Assembly: GCA_964017065.1 (NCBI GenBank)
Contig: OZ024787.1
Location: 590,875-654,874 of the forward strand
Direction of reading: 5' to 3'
Origin: Haliclona indistincta
Taxonomy: Eukaryota; Porifera; Demospongiae; Haplosclerida; Chalinidae
Length of the DNA: 64,000 nucleotides
Under the pieces are notes generated by a model. The model had not been told where the DNA came from. It saw only the letters and a list, made by a program, of their open reading frames with translations, and made no database searches. The position numbers and the translations under genes are program-made. Shown here one piece after another: positions 33,101-47,800 of the stretch; the first letter of the stretch is position 1, and each line of letters opens with the position of its first letter.

Positions 33101-35927
33101 GAGAAAGTGAAGAAGAAGCTAGCTGCCATTACCACTGCTGTACAAGCTGTGGAAACCCAGGAAGGAGGTTTCTTGGAGCAGGTAGGAGCTGTGAGGAGAG
33201 AGATTGAGGCCACAGTCCAGCAGCTGATGCAGCTTCTGCAGGAGTCAGAGAGACAACTGATGAAAGAACTTGACCAAGTCACTGATACCTACATTGAGAA
33301 GATATCTGGTCGTAAGAAGGAAGTGGACATTACTGTTGCACAGCTGAAGAGCTGTAAAGAGTTTGCAGAGGAGGAGCTGAGGATCGGGAGCCAGCAGGAG
33401 ATCCTTGTGATGAAGGGACAGATGGTGGAGCGCATGGCAGCTATCTGCTCACTAGACAACCTCCAACCACTGGAGGAGACCAGAGTGAGGTTTGTAAAGA
33501 GCGCTAGTGTTCTAGAGGCATGTCGCAGTCTGGGTAGTGTGGTTAGGTATGGGCAGTTTAAGGCAACTGGTGACAAAGCAAGCTTTGATCTTTGCAGTGC
33601 AGCTCCTCTCTCCTCTGAGCAGGTCTCCTGCCAGCTCTCTCCAGTAGTTGACCCCACACTAGTTGTCAAGTGTGTCGTACACCAAGTGACTCCTGGCAGG
33701 TTTGAAGTTCACTATTCTCCTCCCACTGCTGGTCCCCACCAGCTGAGGGTGCAGGTGGGAGGGACCGATATCCATGACACACCTCTCAATGTAGAGGTCA
33801 TGCCCAGGAGGGCAGGACAGAAATTCACTGATCTGTCATATCCCAAAGGACTAGCCATCACAAGGGAAGGTATTGTGGTAGGACATGGCAAACATTGCAT
33901 CACTATCATCGACCCTACTAATGGGAGGAAGATCAGGAGCTATGGACAGTGTGGCTCTGGACAAGTGCAATTCAACGATCTTTATGGAGTGGCAGTGACC
34001 CAAGAAGGCCGCATTATTGTATCAGACTACGGTACTCATCGTCTACAAGTGTGGACAGCAGAGGGTGCCCTCATAGCTACAGTGGGCAGTAAGGGATCTC
34101 AACCACTACAGTTTGTTCGCCCATGGGATGTGGCTGTTGATCACAATGGGAAAGTCTTTGTCACTGATACTGGTAACAATCGTGTCCAGGTCCTCAATGC
34201 TGACCTCACCTACTCACACTGCTTTGGTAGTGAAGGAGATCAACCTGGAGAGTTTAACTGTCCACGTGGTATAACTATCGATGCTGATGGTATGGTCTAT
34301 GTAGCTGACATTACTAACAAGAGAGTTCAGAAGTTCACTCCCGAGGGTAAGCTGTTGGCCGTCATTGACAGTAAGGGAGAAGGAGGAGGTCGATTAGGAG
34401 GCCCACGTGGCCTCTATATCGATGCTAACGACATACTTTATGTGACTGAGTATAACAGTAATACAGTGAGTATGTTTACTAGTGAAGGAAGGTTTCTTGG
34501 ATATATCGGTGACAGTGATGGCTCTAGTTTCAAGAGACCTCGGTTCATCATATCTGACCAGACAGGTCGACTGTACATCAGTGATGACAATGGAGTAGTC
34601 ACCTACTAACAACAGTGACTGGAATATTGATTGTGTTTTGTCAAAGTTTGTAGATATGGTCCATTATTATTTTTACTTAGGTATGTGTACGAGCGAGGCA
34701 GACTATAATCTGTATGTTCTCAGTAACTGTTTGTTGCTTTGTATACGGTACTCTTTGAAAGACAAATTGATAAATTTGAACTTTGTTTCATAATTGATTG
34801 TTTAAACTTTGTTTGATAAAAATATTTGATAATTTGAATTTTGTCATTATTTTTTCTTTTTCAAGTTACTGTGTAGATTGTTTTAGGTAATTATGAGTTC
34901 CTTTAACAACAAAAGTTTGTGCTTTTCATTCCAAGAGGAGAGCTCATTAAGTAGCAGTAGTTTAGTATCCAAACATCTCATTCAATTGATATTTAACATC
35001 TCTGTCTCATTCATTTGATATACATGTGCATTATATGGTTGACATCTTTGCATTTTAGCCTAGTTTAAAGCGCCCTTGGTTCAACATACTATTTGACCAG
35101 ACAGGTCGACTGTACATCAGTGAGAAACAAACAGTGGTCACATACGAACAACAGTGACTGGAACACTGATTGTGTTATTGTGCTGTAGCTGTCATTAAAT
35201 TTCTCATTCAATATGGGTAACTATAGAACTGGTGATCGCCATGGCTGCGCTTATTAGAAAGACAAGTTGCCTCCCAACACAGTTGCTTGCATCATACACG
35301 TTCTGTCGCCTAGACTATGGTAGTCTTGAATTATATTTTCTTGAAAAATATAAAATATTATTTTTTGTTTTGCTTGTTATCATTATTAGAGTTGTCTAAT
35401 TATTGTCTAACTGTATTGGTGGTTAGTTATTATCTGAACAAGTAATATTGATTTCCTGTGGAATATCTAGTTATTCCACAGGATTTAGACCAACCAGGTG
35501 ACTTTCGGGAAAGTCACGTGGTTATGGTCTAAGTGATTATAACTATTATGTAAGAGTGACTATTAGTGATAATTTGGTCATAGCTTGTGAGTATAACTAT
35601 CTTGTAGACAGTGTACATGCATTGTCCTGATAAACAGAGGTATCCATGGAGATGAGCTGACACACTCACTGCATCACTCCTGGTACTCCTGGTCCAGTTG
35701 TAAAGTTGAATCTATTGTTCTGTCGTATTCCAAAGCTCACGTGTTCATTATCTGTTGAAGACACTGTTGCTATCAGAGTAGCCTGTTATAATGCTAGGCA
35801 CAATTAATTTATGTTTGTTTTTTTCTGCATTTTTCGATTACAGCTACTTACCACATCACATGGTTATATGCAGTCAAGTTTGTTGTTATGTCTCGGTGGG
35901 CGGAGCCACGGGGCATACAGTAGTCGA

Positions 35928-35975
<48 letters not shown>

Positions 35976-38768
35976 TGAGGTTGTGTATGTGTGTGTGTGC
36001 TATGTGAATCTCAGCTACTGTTTCAGTTTGTTACATTGTTTTACGGTTGTTGTGAGCACTCTGGTTCCTTTAACAACAAAAGTCTGTGCTTTTCATTCCA
36101 AGAGGAGAGCTGACAAGTTCATTGGGTGACACTAGCAAGAGAAATAAGGAAAAGTCTTCCATTGCTTGTTTCTGTAAAATGTACTGATATCATTGACCTC
36201 AAACAGCATATTGTACTACAAGGAAGTATAACAGGATCTATCACTTCCTCTAGTGAGGATATGTCATCTTTTTGATATACAGGATATGAAGGAAGTGATG
36301 TCACTTGTACTGTGACCTATTATAGTAACATGTAGTATTTATACCAGCACATAACCACACTAGAACACATCCTCTTCTTTGCCACTATCTTACTGACGCT
36401 TGTGTTCAGAGCAACACTTATTTCCTTGTACTAGACACAGCTATACTCTATCAATGGCCACGGCACCCACAGCTAGTGAGGCTCTCAACATTGAACAGTC
36501 TACCGTTGAGTGTAGCAAGCCACAAGAGGTAATCGTGCCCAGGAGGTCAAGGCAGACATTCACTGATCTACGTCTTCCTGGACGATTAGCTATCACAAGG
36601 GAAGGTCACCTCCTTGTGGGAGAGTTTGGCGAGCAGAAGCTCGTTGTCATTGACCCTGCTAATGGAAGGAAGATGAAGAGCTGGGTGAACAACCACACAG
36701 CCGAGAATAGTCATGAAGAATCCCCTAACCGAATATGTGCAGTGGCAGTGACCCAAGATGACCAAATTGTGGTGGCTTATGAACATTGTCTACAAGTGTT
36801 GACAGCAGAGGGTGCCCTCATAGCTACAGTGGGCAGTGAGGGATCTCAACCACTACAGTTTGATGGTCCATGGGGTATAGCTATTGATCACAATGGGAAA
36901 CTGTATATCACTGATGCTGGTAACAATCGTGTCCAGGTCCTCAATGCTGACCTCACCTTCTCACACTGCTTTGGTAGCAAAGGAGCTCAACCTGGAGAGT
37001 TCAAGCGTCCAAGTGGCATAACTATCGATGCTGATGGTATGGTCTATGTATCCGACAATTTGAATCACAGAGTTCAGAAGTTCACTCCCGAGGGTAAGCT
37101 GTTGGCCGTCATTGACAGTAAGGGAGAAGGAGGAGATCGGTTGAATGATCCATATGGTCTGTGTGTCGATAGCTACGGCATACTTTATGTGGCCGAGTAT
37201 CGCAATTATACAGTGAGTATGTTTACTAGTGAAGGAAGGTTTCTTGGATATGTCGGTGACAGTGGTAGGTCTAGTTTTACTCTTCCTCGTTACGTCATAT
37301 TCGACCAGACGGGTCGATTGTGCATTGCTGACATCCATGGAGTGCACATATACAATTAACAGTGACTGGAACAATTATTGTCCACGTAATAATTGAGTAT
37401 TGTAGCAAAGATTGTCGTTGTATGATGAAATTTGTTGTGAACTTGTGTAAATACTGATAATTATTTCACCTGATTGTGCTGAATGTGTTGGCAGTTAAGA
37501 GCTCACTATTTGCCATTGGATTCACTAATGGAGCCTATAGATGCTTTGGTAAATAGGTATTATGTTATTATAGGCCTGCGAGTGCAATATCTGATTTAAA
37601 CGACCGAGGACGTGGTCGTATAATGCACGAGCGTGGGTGTAATAACAATTTTATTTCTGATTCAATCCACTCATGCAAGCCCGCACTAGGTCGATCCAGC
37701 AAAATGGACGCTCCCGCTAGCTAGCTCCCTGTAGCCTTCATACGCAACTAGAACTGCCCGGAGAGCCATCGCACGATGTGTAAGATGAACCATAGGCAAG
37801 GCACTAGATGTGGTCATGCCTAGGAGGACATTTCACTGATCTGACATACTCTCAAGGAATAGAATATGCCGTGGACAGCAATCACTGCATTGGACAATAA
37901 ATTTCATTGCACAGCAGTAGAAAATAAAGCATCACAGTTGTATAGCACTATTGCACTGAGGTTATGAACTCTAGTAACTACAAGGAAGTATACACTATAC
38001 ATCATCTTCCTCAAGTGTTGTTAACCCTCGGCGCATGCGCGAGGGTTACGGTACTTGGTTTGTCATTCATTCGTTCATTCGTTCGTTCGTTCTGTCCATC
38101 GAGCTGCAGAGACCATCGCTCACTTCTGAAACTCGGTAAAGGTATGAACAGGCTTAGCACGACAATGGCTTGCAATGTGACTTGTGGATTTTGCTAAAGT
38201 GCTTTCGTTCTCGAGTTATGTATGGCTGGCTCACCTTGATGGCCATCTTGGACCTTTCTGACTACAAAAGCGCCCATAGTTGACTATCTAGGTACTTGTA
38301 GATTCCATCTAAATAGCAGGACAGCTCTGGGGGTGCGTAGACATCTCAAGAAAAAGCCTATCAAAGCCAAGAGCAATGGCTACCTACTCAGTGTTCACAG
38401 TCACGCCCACTCGACACACCTTGTCTCGGTTGTGGTCAGCACTTCTGGTTAGCAGTGCAGTTTCAATAGCAAACAGGTTGGCTTTAGCTGCAAAGCTCCT
38501 TCTGCAAACCATAACTAAGGAGCTAACTCTACAATGTTTGCAACGGTGCTCAACGCCGAGGGTTCATTTGAGTGGGTTTGATATGGCTGTGATCACAAAC
38601 AGGAAGTGTTGCACTGTGACCTAGCGATGTCTAGTATCTATACACATAACTAGTTTAGAACAATGTATTAAGCATACATTACCAGCCTTGCCTCTAATAC
38701 AGACTCACTCTTTTCGTAATGAAATGGATATTGATTCTAGTTTGTGCTTGAGGCTACTGTGCGTGTGT

Positions 38769-38803
<35 letters not shown>

Positions 38804-38811
38804 CGTGTGTG

Positions 38812-38842
<31 letters not shown>

Positions 38843-41800
38843 CAAAACAAGTAGAACACTGTAATATGAGAATTTTTAGCTCATGATGACAAGATAATTA
38901 TGATCAGTATAATAAATCGTCTTTGTCTGATCAGCTGACAGCATATACCATCTGTAGTGACATGTAAGAACACTGTGTTATCAGTGAGTGTGTAGTAGCC
39001 ATTGTATAATTAACCAGCCAGTTATCGCATTACACGACATTAATGACAGCAAGAGTGACAAGAGGGCAACTCATGACAGCAAGAGTGACAGATTGCTCGA
39101 GAGGGCAACTCATAAGAGTGACAGTTTGCTCAAGAGGGCAACTCATGACAGCAAGAATGACAGATTGCTCAAGAGGGCAACTCATAAGAGTGACAGTTTG
39201 CTCAAGAGGGCAACTCATGACAGTAAGAGTGACCGATTGCTCAAGAGGGCAACTCATGACAGATTGCTCAAGAGGGCAACTCATGACAGATTGCTCAAGA
39301 GGGCAACTCATGACAGCAAGAGTGACGGATTGCTCAAGAGGGCAACTCATGACGGCAAGAATGACAGATTGCTCAAGAGGGCAACTCATGACAGTAAGAG
39401 TGACAGATTGCTCAAGAGGGCAACTCATGACAGTAAGAGTAACAGATTGCTCAAGAGGGCAACTCATGACAGTAAGAGTAACAGATTGCTCAAGAGGGCA
39501 ACTCATGACAGCAAGAGTGACAAGAGGGCAACTCATGACAGCAAGAATGACAGATTGCTCAAGAGGGCAACTCATGACAGTAAGAGTGACCGATTGCTCA
39601 AGAGGGCAACTCATGACAGCAAGAATGACAGATTGCTCAAGAGGGCAACTCATGACAGCAAGAGTGACCGATTGCTCAAGAGGGCAACTCATGACAGCAA
39701 GAATGACAGATTGCTCAAGAGGGCAACTCATGACAGCAAGAGTGACGGATTGCTCAAGAGGGCAACTAATGACAGTAAGAGCGACAGATTGATCAAGAGG
39801 GCAACTCATGACTGCAAGAGTGACAGAGTGCTCAAGAGGGCAACTCAGCTTTCACATAGTCAACAGAGTCGGTTCACACTAGTATTGGGCTCGTACTGAT
39901 TAACATGGTAGCTCCGGCTGTTTGCTAGAGAAGAGGATTTACTATAACCTTTTACTAAATTGGCTGTTATGCTGACCAATTCTCTCATGACTATCTTGTT
40001 CGGGTTTTGAAAAAGGATGCATGTTTGCGAAAATGCATCCTGTTTTCCGAGCATTGTAAAGCCGTAAAATTAAATTTCTTGGCAGCCATTTTGTATTCAT
40101 TAATTGAAGTCATATAATTGCACCGTATGGTTGATGCAGTGAGTGTGGCATAAAGCTGCTGGATTTTGAAACGTTTTTTTTGTTTATCATTTTGGCTTAA
40201 TTGTAGAATGTCTAAAAGTTAGCACTTTTTGATAAAGTTATGAGGCATATGCTACATGTCAAATGACGCCATCAGGGCTTAAAGGGTTCAATTTGCCTAG
40301 GAAGCCTAATAATTATCAGCAGGATCTATCACTTCCTCTAGTGAGGATAACTGTCATCTAATGAGCTTCCGCTTTGATGTCAGTGGGTTTAGTCTTGTTA
40401 CCATGGTTACCATGGTGAATATGCACTCCATACATTATTATTCTATGAACTCTAGTAACTGCAAGGAAGTGCATCATCTTCCTCTAGTGGCTTGATGTCT
40501 TTGTGATCTAAACAAGATATTGGAAGTGATGTCACTTGTACTGTGACCTATTACAGTAACATACAGTATTTATACCAGCACATAACCACACTAGAACACA
40601 TCCTCTTCTTTGCTCTTGAGCTACACACAGCTATACCTATCAATGGCTACTGAGAAAGCACCCACAACTTGTGAGGCTCTCAAGACTCTCGACAAGGAGC
40701 AGACTACCACTGAGAGTAGCGCCCATACATGGAAGGCAGGACAGACATTTACTGATATGACAGTTCCCGAGGGACTAGCCATCACAAGGGAAGGTCACCT
40801 CATTGTGGCGGATTGGGGCAATCACTGCATCACCATCATAGACCCTACTAATGGGAAGAAGATCAGGAGCTTTGGACAGTTTCGCTCTGAACTATCAGGC
40901 CAATTCAAAAGTCCATGTGGAGTGGCAGTGACCCAAGATGGCCGCATTATTGTAACTGACTTTTGGAACCACAATCTACATGTGTTGACAGCAGAGGGTG
41001 CCTTGATAACTACAGTAGGCAGTGAGGGATCTCAACCACTACAGTTTCATGGTCCTACTGGTATAGCTGTTGATCGCAATGGGAAAGTCTTTGTCACGGA
41101 AGCTTTTAAGAACAATCGTGTCCAGGTCCTCAATGCTGACCTCACCTACTCACACTGCTTTGGTAGCAAAGGAGATCAACCTGGACAGTTGCATGATCCA
41201 AAAGGCATAACTTTCGATGCTGATGGTATGGTCTATGTAGCTGACCGTAGTAACTACAGAGTTCAGAAGTTCACTCCCGAGGGTAAGCTGTTGGGCGTCA
41301 TCAACTGTAAGAAAGGAGGTGGTATGTTTCATGGTCCTTGGGGTGTATGTTTCGATGGTGATGGCATACTTTATGTGACCGAGTGGGGCAATAATACAGT
41401 GAGTATGTTTACTAGTGAAGGAAGGTTTCTTGGATATATCGGTGACAGTGATGGCTCTAGTTTTGAGGAGCTTCGATACATCATATCCGACCAGAAAGGT
41501 CGACTGTACATGAGTGACAAGCAAACAGTGGTCACATACGAACAACAGTGACTGGAACATTGATTGTGTTATTGTGCTGTAGTTGTAGTTTGTAAATTTA
41601 TCAAATTAATTTTAAATACTCATTTAGTTTTCACAGCTCACATATGCAATCTTTATTGTTGTATAAACACGTCTGATTCGTATATTGTATCAGCTCTTTG
41701 TACTGTGAATGATCAGTTTCTACATAATAAGACCATTGCCAGGAATGTACTCTTGAGGAATTGTGCTATGATTGAAATGATATTCAATGCACAGTCTCTC

Positions 41801-44800
41801 ACACTGTTATCTGTGGTTGGTTCATCCTCCCATGTACCCTGTACACAAGGGTTGGTGACCCTGTATACCGCAAATTGACGCGAATTTTTGACAGCGGTCA
41901 AAAATCCTGACCTTAGGTTAACATTTTGACATGTTGACTGCGGATAATTTCCGTATTTACTGTTGACTGAACTATTTTGTTTGGATTATTAATGCTATGA
42001 TGTAACAGGTATCATGTGACACCTTCAAACACTCTCCAGCTCTCTGTATTTCATCTCTGACTCTCTATAGTACCACATGAAGGTAACAAGGTTGTGCAGT
42101 GTCAGGCCTAGAATATTAGGTCTAGTACACACTGCCGGCGCATGCACCTAATTAAGAAACACATGTGCGTATGCCTTGCTTTGACTTTAGCGTGATGCTT
42201 ACTATTTCAGCTCTGGACACAAATCAGCTAAATTTACCTTACAAGCAAGCGTCAGTCCCATGGAAGTTCACTATGCACTATTTATGTTGTGTTCATCATT
42301 TGGCTAGCCATGTAACACGGAGAAATGTACGGTAAGTATCTGCGTTTTAACTGGATGTTGGATAAATTAAACGTATGCCCGAACAGTGTGTACCAGGCCG
42401 TCCGCCAAAGCAGGCCTGAGCACAAGACTAGATGCAACATTGCTGCCTAGAATTTATTATACTCTCACAATTGAAGTTAATTTGTGATAAGTAGCTTACA
42501 AGTGCAGCGCTGATGGATATGTTGTGCTACAGCGGTTTGAAGAGATCTTGCAACGCCATAGTCAAAATGGAAGTAATACGTTTTCTTACGTTGACCAATC
42601 AAACACGCAGTTCAGTTCTCTGATGCAGGCCCACTTGGTCAACGTATTACTTCCACTTTGACTGCAAGATCACTTCAAAGCGCTGTACAGAATTTGAGAG
42701 AAAGCCTAGCAAAGCTATGGTCAGCAGCCATTTTATGCTGCTTGTCTAAGACTATATCAGCAGCCTTCTTAAGCCTGAGCTTGAACAATTATTATGAAGA
42801 ATTATGACTAGTCATGTTTCACAAATGTGTTTTGCCAACATATTATCATAATGTCTTTATGAGGCTCCTCTGGATTACCTCTGACTAGCTCTTGTGAGGA
42901 AGAGATTGGCTACACTTGCTCCAGGCCCATTGTTCTCGCTAGGATAAGGGGAAGCGAAATGGACCCAGTGGATAGAAGATGATTACTTGTTTATACACAT
43001 GTACAAACACCAGTATACCCAAAATGGATCACAGGTGATTTGAACATGGCTGAATCTAGGAAAAACCAAATGGAGTGATCCATTCAAATACTGCCTAGTG
43101 AGAACCCTGCTCGAGTTTACTCTAACAGTCATGTCTATATTGTACTACAAGGAATTATAACAGGATCTATCACTTCCTCGAGTGAGGATGTGTCATCTCT
43201 TTGATATACGGGATATATTGATAGTGATAGTGCAATGTGACCTATTATAGTAACATGTAGTATTATACCAGCACATCCACACTAGAGCACATCCTCTTCT
43301 ACTAGACACAGCTATACCCATCATGCATTATTATAATGGAAGTGATATGTAACTTGTACTGTGACCTATTACAGTAACATGCAGTATTTATACCAGCTCA
43401 TAACCACACTAGAATACATGCTCTTGTTTGCCCTTGAGCTACACACAGCTATACTTATCAATGGCTACTGAGAAAGCACCCACAACTTGTGAGGCTCTCA
43501 AGACTCTCGACAAGGAGCAGACTACCACGAAGAGTAGCACCCATGACAGGAAGGCAGGACAGACATTCACTGATCTGTCAATTCCCAAAGGACTAGCCAT
43601 CACAAGGGAAGGTCACCTCATTGTGGCAGAATGGGGCAAGCACTGTATCACCATCATCGACCCTATTAATGGGAGGAAAATCAGAAGCTTTGGAGAACCA
43701 GTTCCAGGAAATGAACTATCTGATAGTCCATGTGGAGTGGCAGTGACTCAAGATGGCCGCATTGTTGTAGGTTATTACTGGAACCACAATCTAAAAGTGT
43801 TGACAGCAGAGGGTGCCTTGATAGCTACAGTGGGCAGTGAGGGATCTCAACCACTACAGTTCAATGATCCTAGTGATGTGGCTGTTGATCACAATGGGAA
43901 AGTCTTTGTCACTGATGCTGGTAACAATCGTGTCCAGGTCCTCAATGCTGACCTCACCTACTCACACTGCTTTGGTAGCAAAGGAGATCAACCTGGAGAG
44001 TTTAATTGTCCACGTGGTATAACTATCGATGCTGATGGTATGGTCTATGTAGCTGACCGATTTAACAAGAGAGTTCAGAAGTTCACTCCCGAAGGTAAGC
44101 TGTTGGCCGTCATTGACTGTAAGGGAGGAACTTGGATGGATGGTCCATATGGTCTGTGTGTGGATGGTAACGGCAGACTTTATGTGATTGTGACTGAGCA
44201 CGAGGGTAATACTGTGCGTATGTTTAATAGTGAAGGAAGGTTTCTTGGATATATCGGTGACAGTGATGGCTCTAGTTTCAAGGAACCTCGTTTCATCACA
44301 TCCGACCAGACAGGTCGACTGTACATCAGTGACAAGCAAACAGTGGTCACATACGAACAACAGTGACTGCAACATTGATTGTGTTATTGTGCTGTAGCAA
44401 TTTAAAGACTCATTTTGTTTCATAGCTCACAAATGCAATGTTTAAACTCAATTTTCGTATAAACACGTCCGATTCGTGTATTGTATCATCTCTTTGTACT
44501 GTGAATGATACATGATAAGGCCATTACCAGGAATGTAGACCTGAGGAATTGTGCTATGATTGAAATGATATTCAATGCACCGTCTCTCACACTGTTATCT
44601 GTGGTTGGTTCACAGTAGTCACAAGGGTTGGTGACTCCCATGTACTCTGATACTTTCGAGCCACGACCATGTTGACCTGGGTTGACTGTTGACCGCACAA
44701 CAATTTTAATGTTGCCTGTACCATTTTGTTTGGTTTAGTGAATAGGTGTGGTCATAAGCTATGACATAACAGGTATCACATGATGCCTTTAAACCACCAT

Positions 44801-47800
44801 TACAGTCACTGTATAGCTTTGTATCCCACCTCCGCCTATACCCAAAGTCTAACCTTCGCAGCTGTCTGCCTCTAGCTTCATGCAGCTGCTAAGTCATGCA
44901 TACATCACTATAGCAGCTGTCCCATGATCACTAGCAACTGTGCATGTTACTTTTCAACTAGGACTGAAACGAATAACACATGTTCATGTTCGAATAGTCA
45001 CTAACTAAAACGAACGAATAGTCGAATACTCTATTAACTAGCTCTAGCAACCAGTGCGCAAGAACAAAATATGTTAGAAAGTTGTATATCAACATAAAGT
45101 CAGGGCTCAGGCTTGATTTGTGGACTGGTTACGAATAGCCCAAGTTTCCCAACTGCTAAAAGACTTCAAACGAATATTCGAATAGCTGCAACAGCATTCG
45201 AATACTGTCAAAACGATCGAATAGTCGAATAGTACAAGTATTCGTTTCAGCCCTATTTTCAACTCTCTATTTCATTTGACCAACTCAGTTTTGAGCACGT
45301 CACGACTGGAAGTACAGAGACACAGCGATATTCTGTCAATGTTAGAGAAATCTAGTGTAGCTCTCAGACAAGGAGCATTCTATCATGGGGCCATAGGCAA
45401 GGCACTAGGTGTGGTCATGACTATAGGAGGTCTGGACAGACATTTCACTGATCTGACATATTCTCATAGAATAGCATTCTGTGAATATGCTGTGGACAGC
45501 AATCACTGCATTGGACAGTTCATTGCACAGCAGCGGAAAATAAAGTAAGATTCATCACAAATGTGTAGCACTATTGATTAATGCACAGAATGATGTCAAT
45601 ACATTTGGGGAAGCCTAGGTAGCTGAAAGCAAATAAACAGGCGCCCCAAAAAACATAAGTGAGCAAACTGTCAAGGAGAATAGATTTTAAAAAGGAAAAA
45701 AAAATAGACAAAGTGGAGCAGCCATGATCAAAAAGAAGGCGTTTAAAAGTAGAGGCAGAAGACTATAAACAATAGAAGCAGGAAGGATGGGAAATGACTT
45801 CAAAAAAAAAGAAAAACGATGACTGTTAGTCTTTGTTAGGGCATAAATAAATTATTACATAGTACGTCATCTTTCACCAATCGGATTGCTCTATTCGAGT
45901 CCATTAATTTAGGTTATTGATCGCGCGTAGCGTCATCCGTAGTAACGTGCAAAGACGCAGACATCTATTTGTACCATTCTTCTTGTTGTGTGATGAACTA
46001 TAATTTATAATAAGCCACTTATTGCCCTACACAACTCGGTCATTAACGACCTCGAGAAAGTTGGTTAATGCCCTCGCGCGAGGGCGTCTAGGGGAAGGTG
46101 AAGGATGATGAATAAAGGTAGAAGAAAGATAGTTTACTATGTTATAACACACTTTGAGCTTTTGAGTTCTTCTATGTGCTGAGAGAGGGATCCAATTGCA
46201 ATTTACCATGTGCCTTAGTGATCATGAACAGATTCTAGTTCATTAAGAGTGGTCTGATGAGGGTCCCACACTGCACCACAGTATTACACTGAGCTGGTTA
46301 TGAACTCTAGTAGCTGCAAGGAAGTATATCTTCATCAAGTGTTGTTTGAGTGGCTTGCTGTGATCACATACAGGAAGTGTGATCTAGTCTAGTGATGTCT
46401 AGTATTATATAGCCTCTTCTTTGCTAATCTCTAGTAAGTCTGGTTTCTTGAGCTAGACACAGCTGTACCCATCAATGGCTTTATCATCATTATTATCACT
46501 GGATTTGTTCTTCACTAAAATTAATGCCTAAACTACCTTAGAGGGATCTTGTTGTAATAACAATTATGATAAATTTAAAGCCACAGTGTACTTTAATGCA
46601 ACTTATGCTGAAGGACGTGCTCAAGCCCCTAAGTCCACTGCTAAACACGCCCCTTAGCATGGAGAGTAAGGGCCATGACAAGCTATTGTTAACATGGAAG
46701 GAAGGACAAAGAGTCAATGACCTGTCAGTTCCCAAAGGACTAGGCATCACAAGGGAAGGTCACCTCATTGTGGCAGAATGGGCTACACACAGTGTCACCA
46801 TCATCGACCCTACTAATGGGAGGGAGATCAGGAGCTATAGGGTGCTAGTTGCAGGATATGAGTTATCTGATAGTCCATGTGGAGTGGCAGTGACCCAAGA
46901 TGGCCGCATCATTGTAGCTAACTACTGGAAGCACCATTTACTTGTGTTGACAGCAGAGGCTGCCTTCATAGCTACAGTGGGCTGTAGGGGATCTCAGCCA
47001 CTACAGTTTAAGGATCCTAGTGATGTGGCTGTTGATCACAATGGGAAAGTCTTTGTCACTGAGTATAGTAACCATCGTGTCCAGGTCCTCAATCCTGACC
47101 TCACCTACTCACACTGCTTTGGTAGCAAAGGAGATCAACCTGGAGAGTTTGATTGTCCACGTGGTATAACTATCGATGCTGATGGTATGGTCTATGTAGC
47201 TGACCGTTATAACAAGAGAGTTCAGAAGTTCACTCCCGAGGGTAAGCTGTTGGCCGTCATTGACTGTAAGGGAGGAGATTGGATGGATGGTCCATATGGT
47301 CTGTGTGTCGATGGTAACGGCATACTTTATGTGATTGTGACTGGCAGTAATACTGTGCGTATGTTTACTAGTGAAGGAAGGTTTCTTGGATATATCGGTG
47401 ACAGTGATGGGTCTAGTTTCAGTGAGCCTCGGTTCATCACATCCGACCAGACAGGTCGACTGTACATCAGTGACAAGCAAACAGTGGTCACATACGAACA
47501 CCAGTGACTGGAACACTGATTGTGTTATTGTGCTGTAGCTGTAGTTTGTGAATTTATCAAATTTAAAGACTCATTTTGTTTCATTGCTCACAAGTGCAAT
47601 GTTTAAACTCAATTTTCGTATAAACACGTCCGATTCGTATATTGTATCATCAGCTCTTTGTACTGTGAATGATACTTAATAAGACTATTACCAGGAATGT
47701 ATGGACTTGAGGAATTGTGCTATGATTGAAATGATATTCAATGCACAGTCTCTCACACTGTTATCTGTGGTTGGTTCACAGTATACTTTTGATCCACAAC

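Noticed and set aside
39030..39809. Minus-strand frame of MSCPLEQSV repeats as a Cys-rich secreted protein
   Set aside because: It is the antisense of the 39-bp minisatellite; no signal peptide or flanking gene structure.
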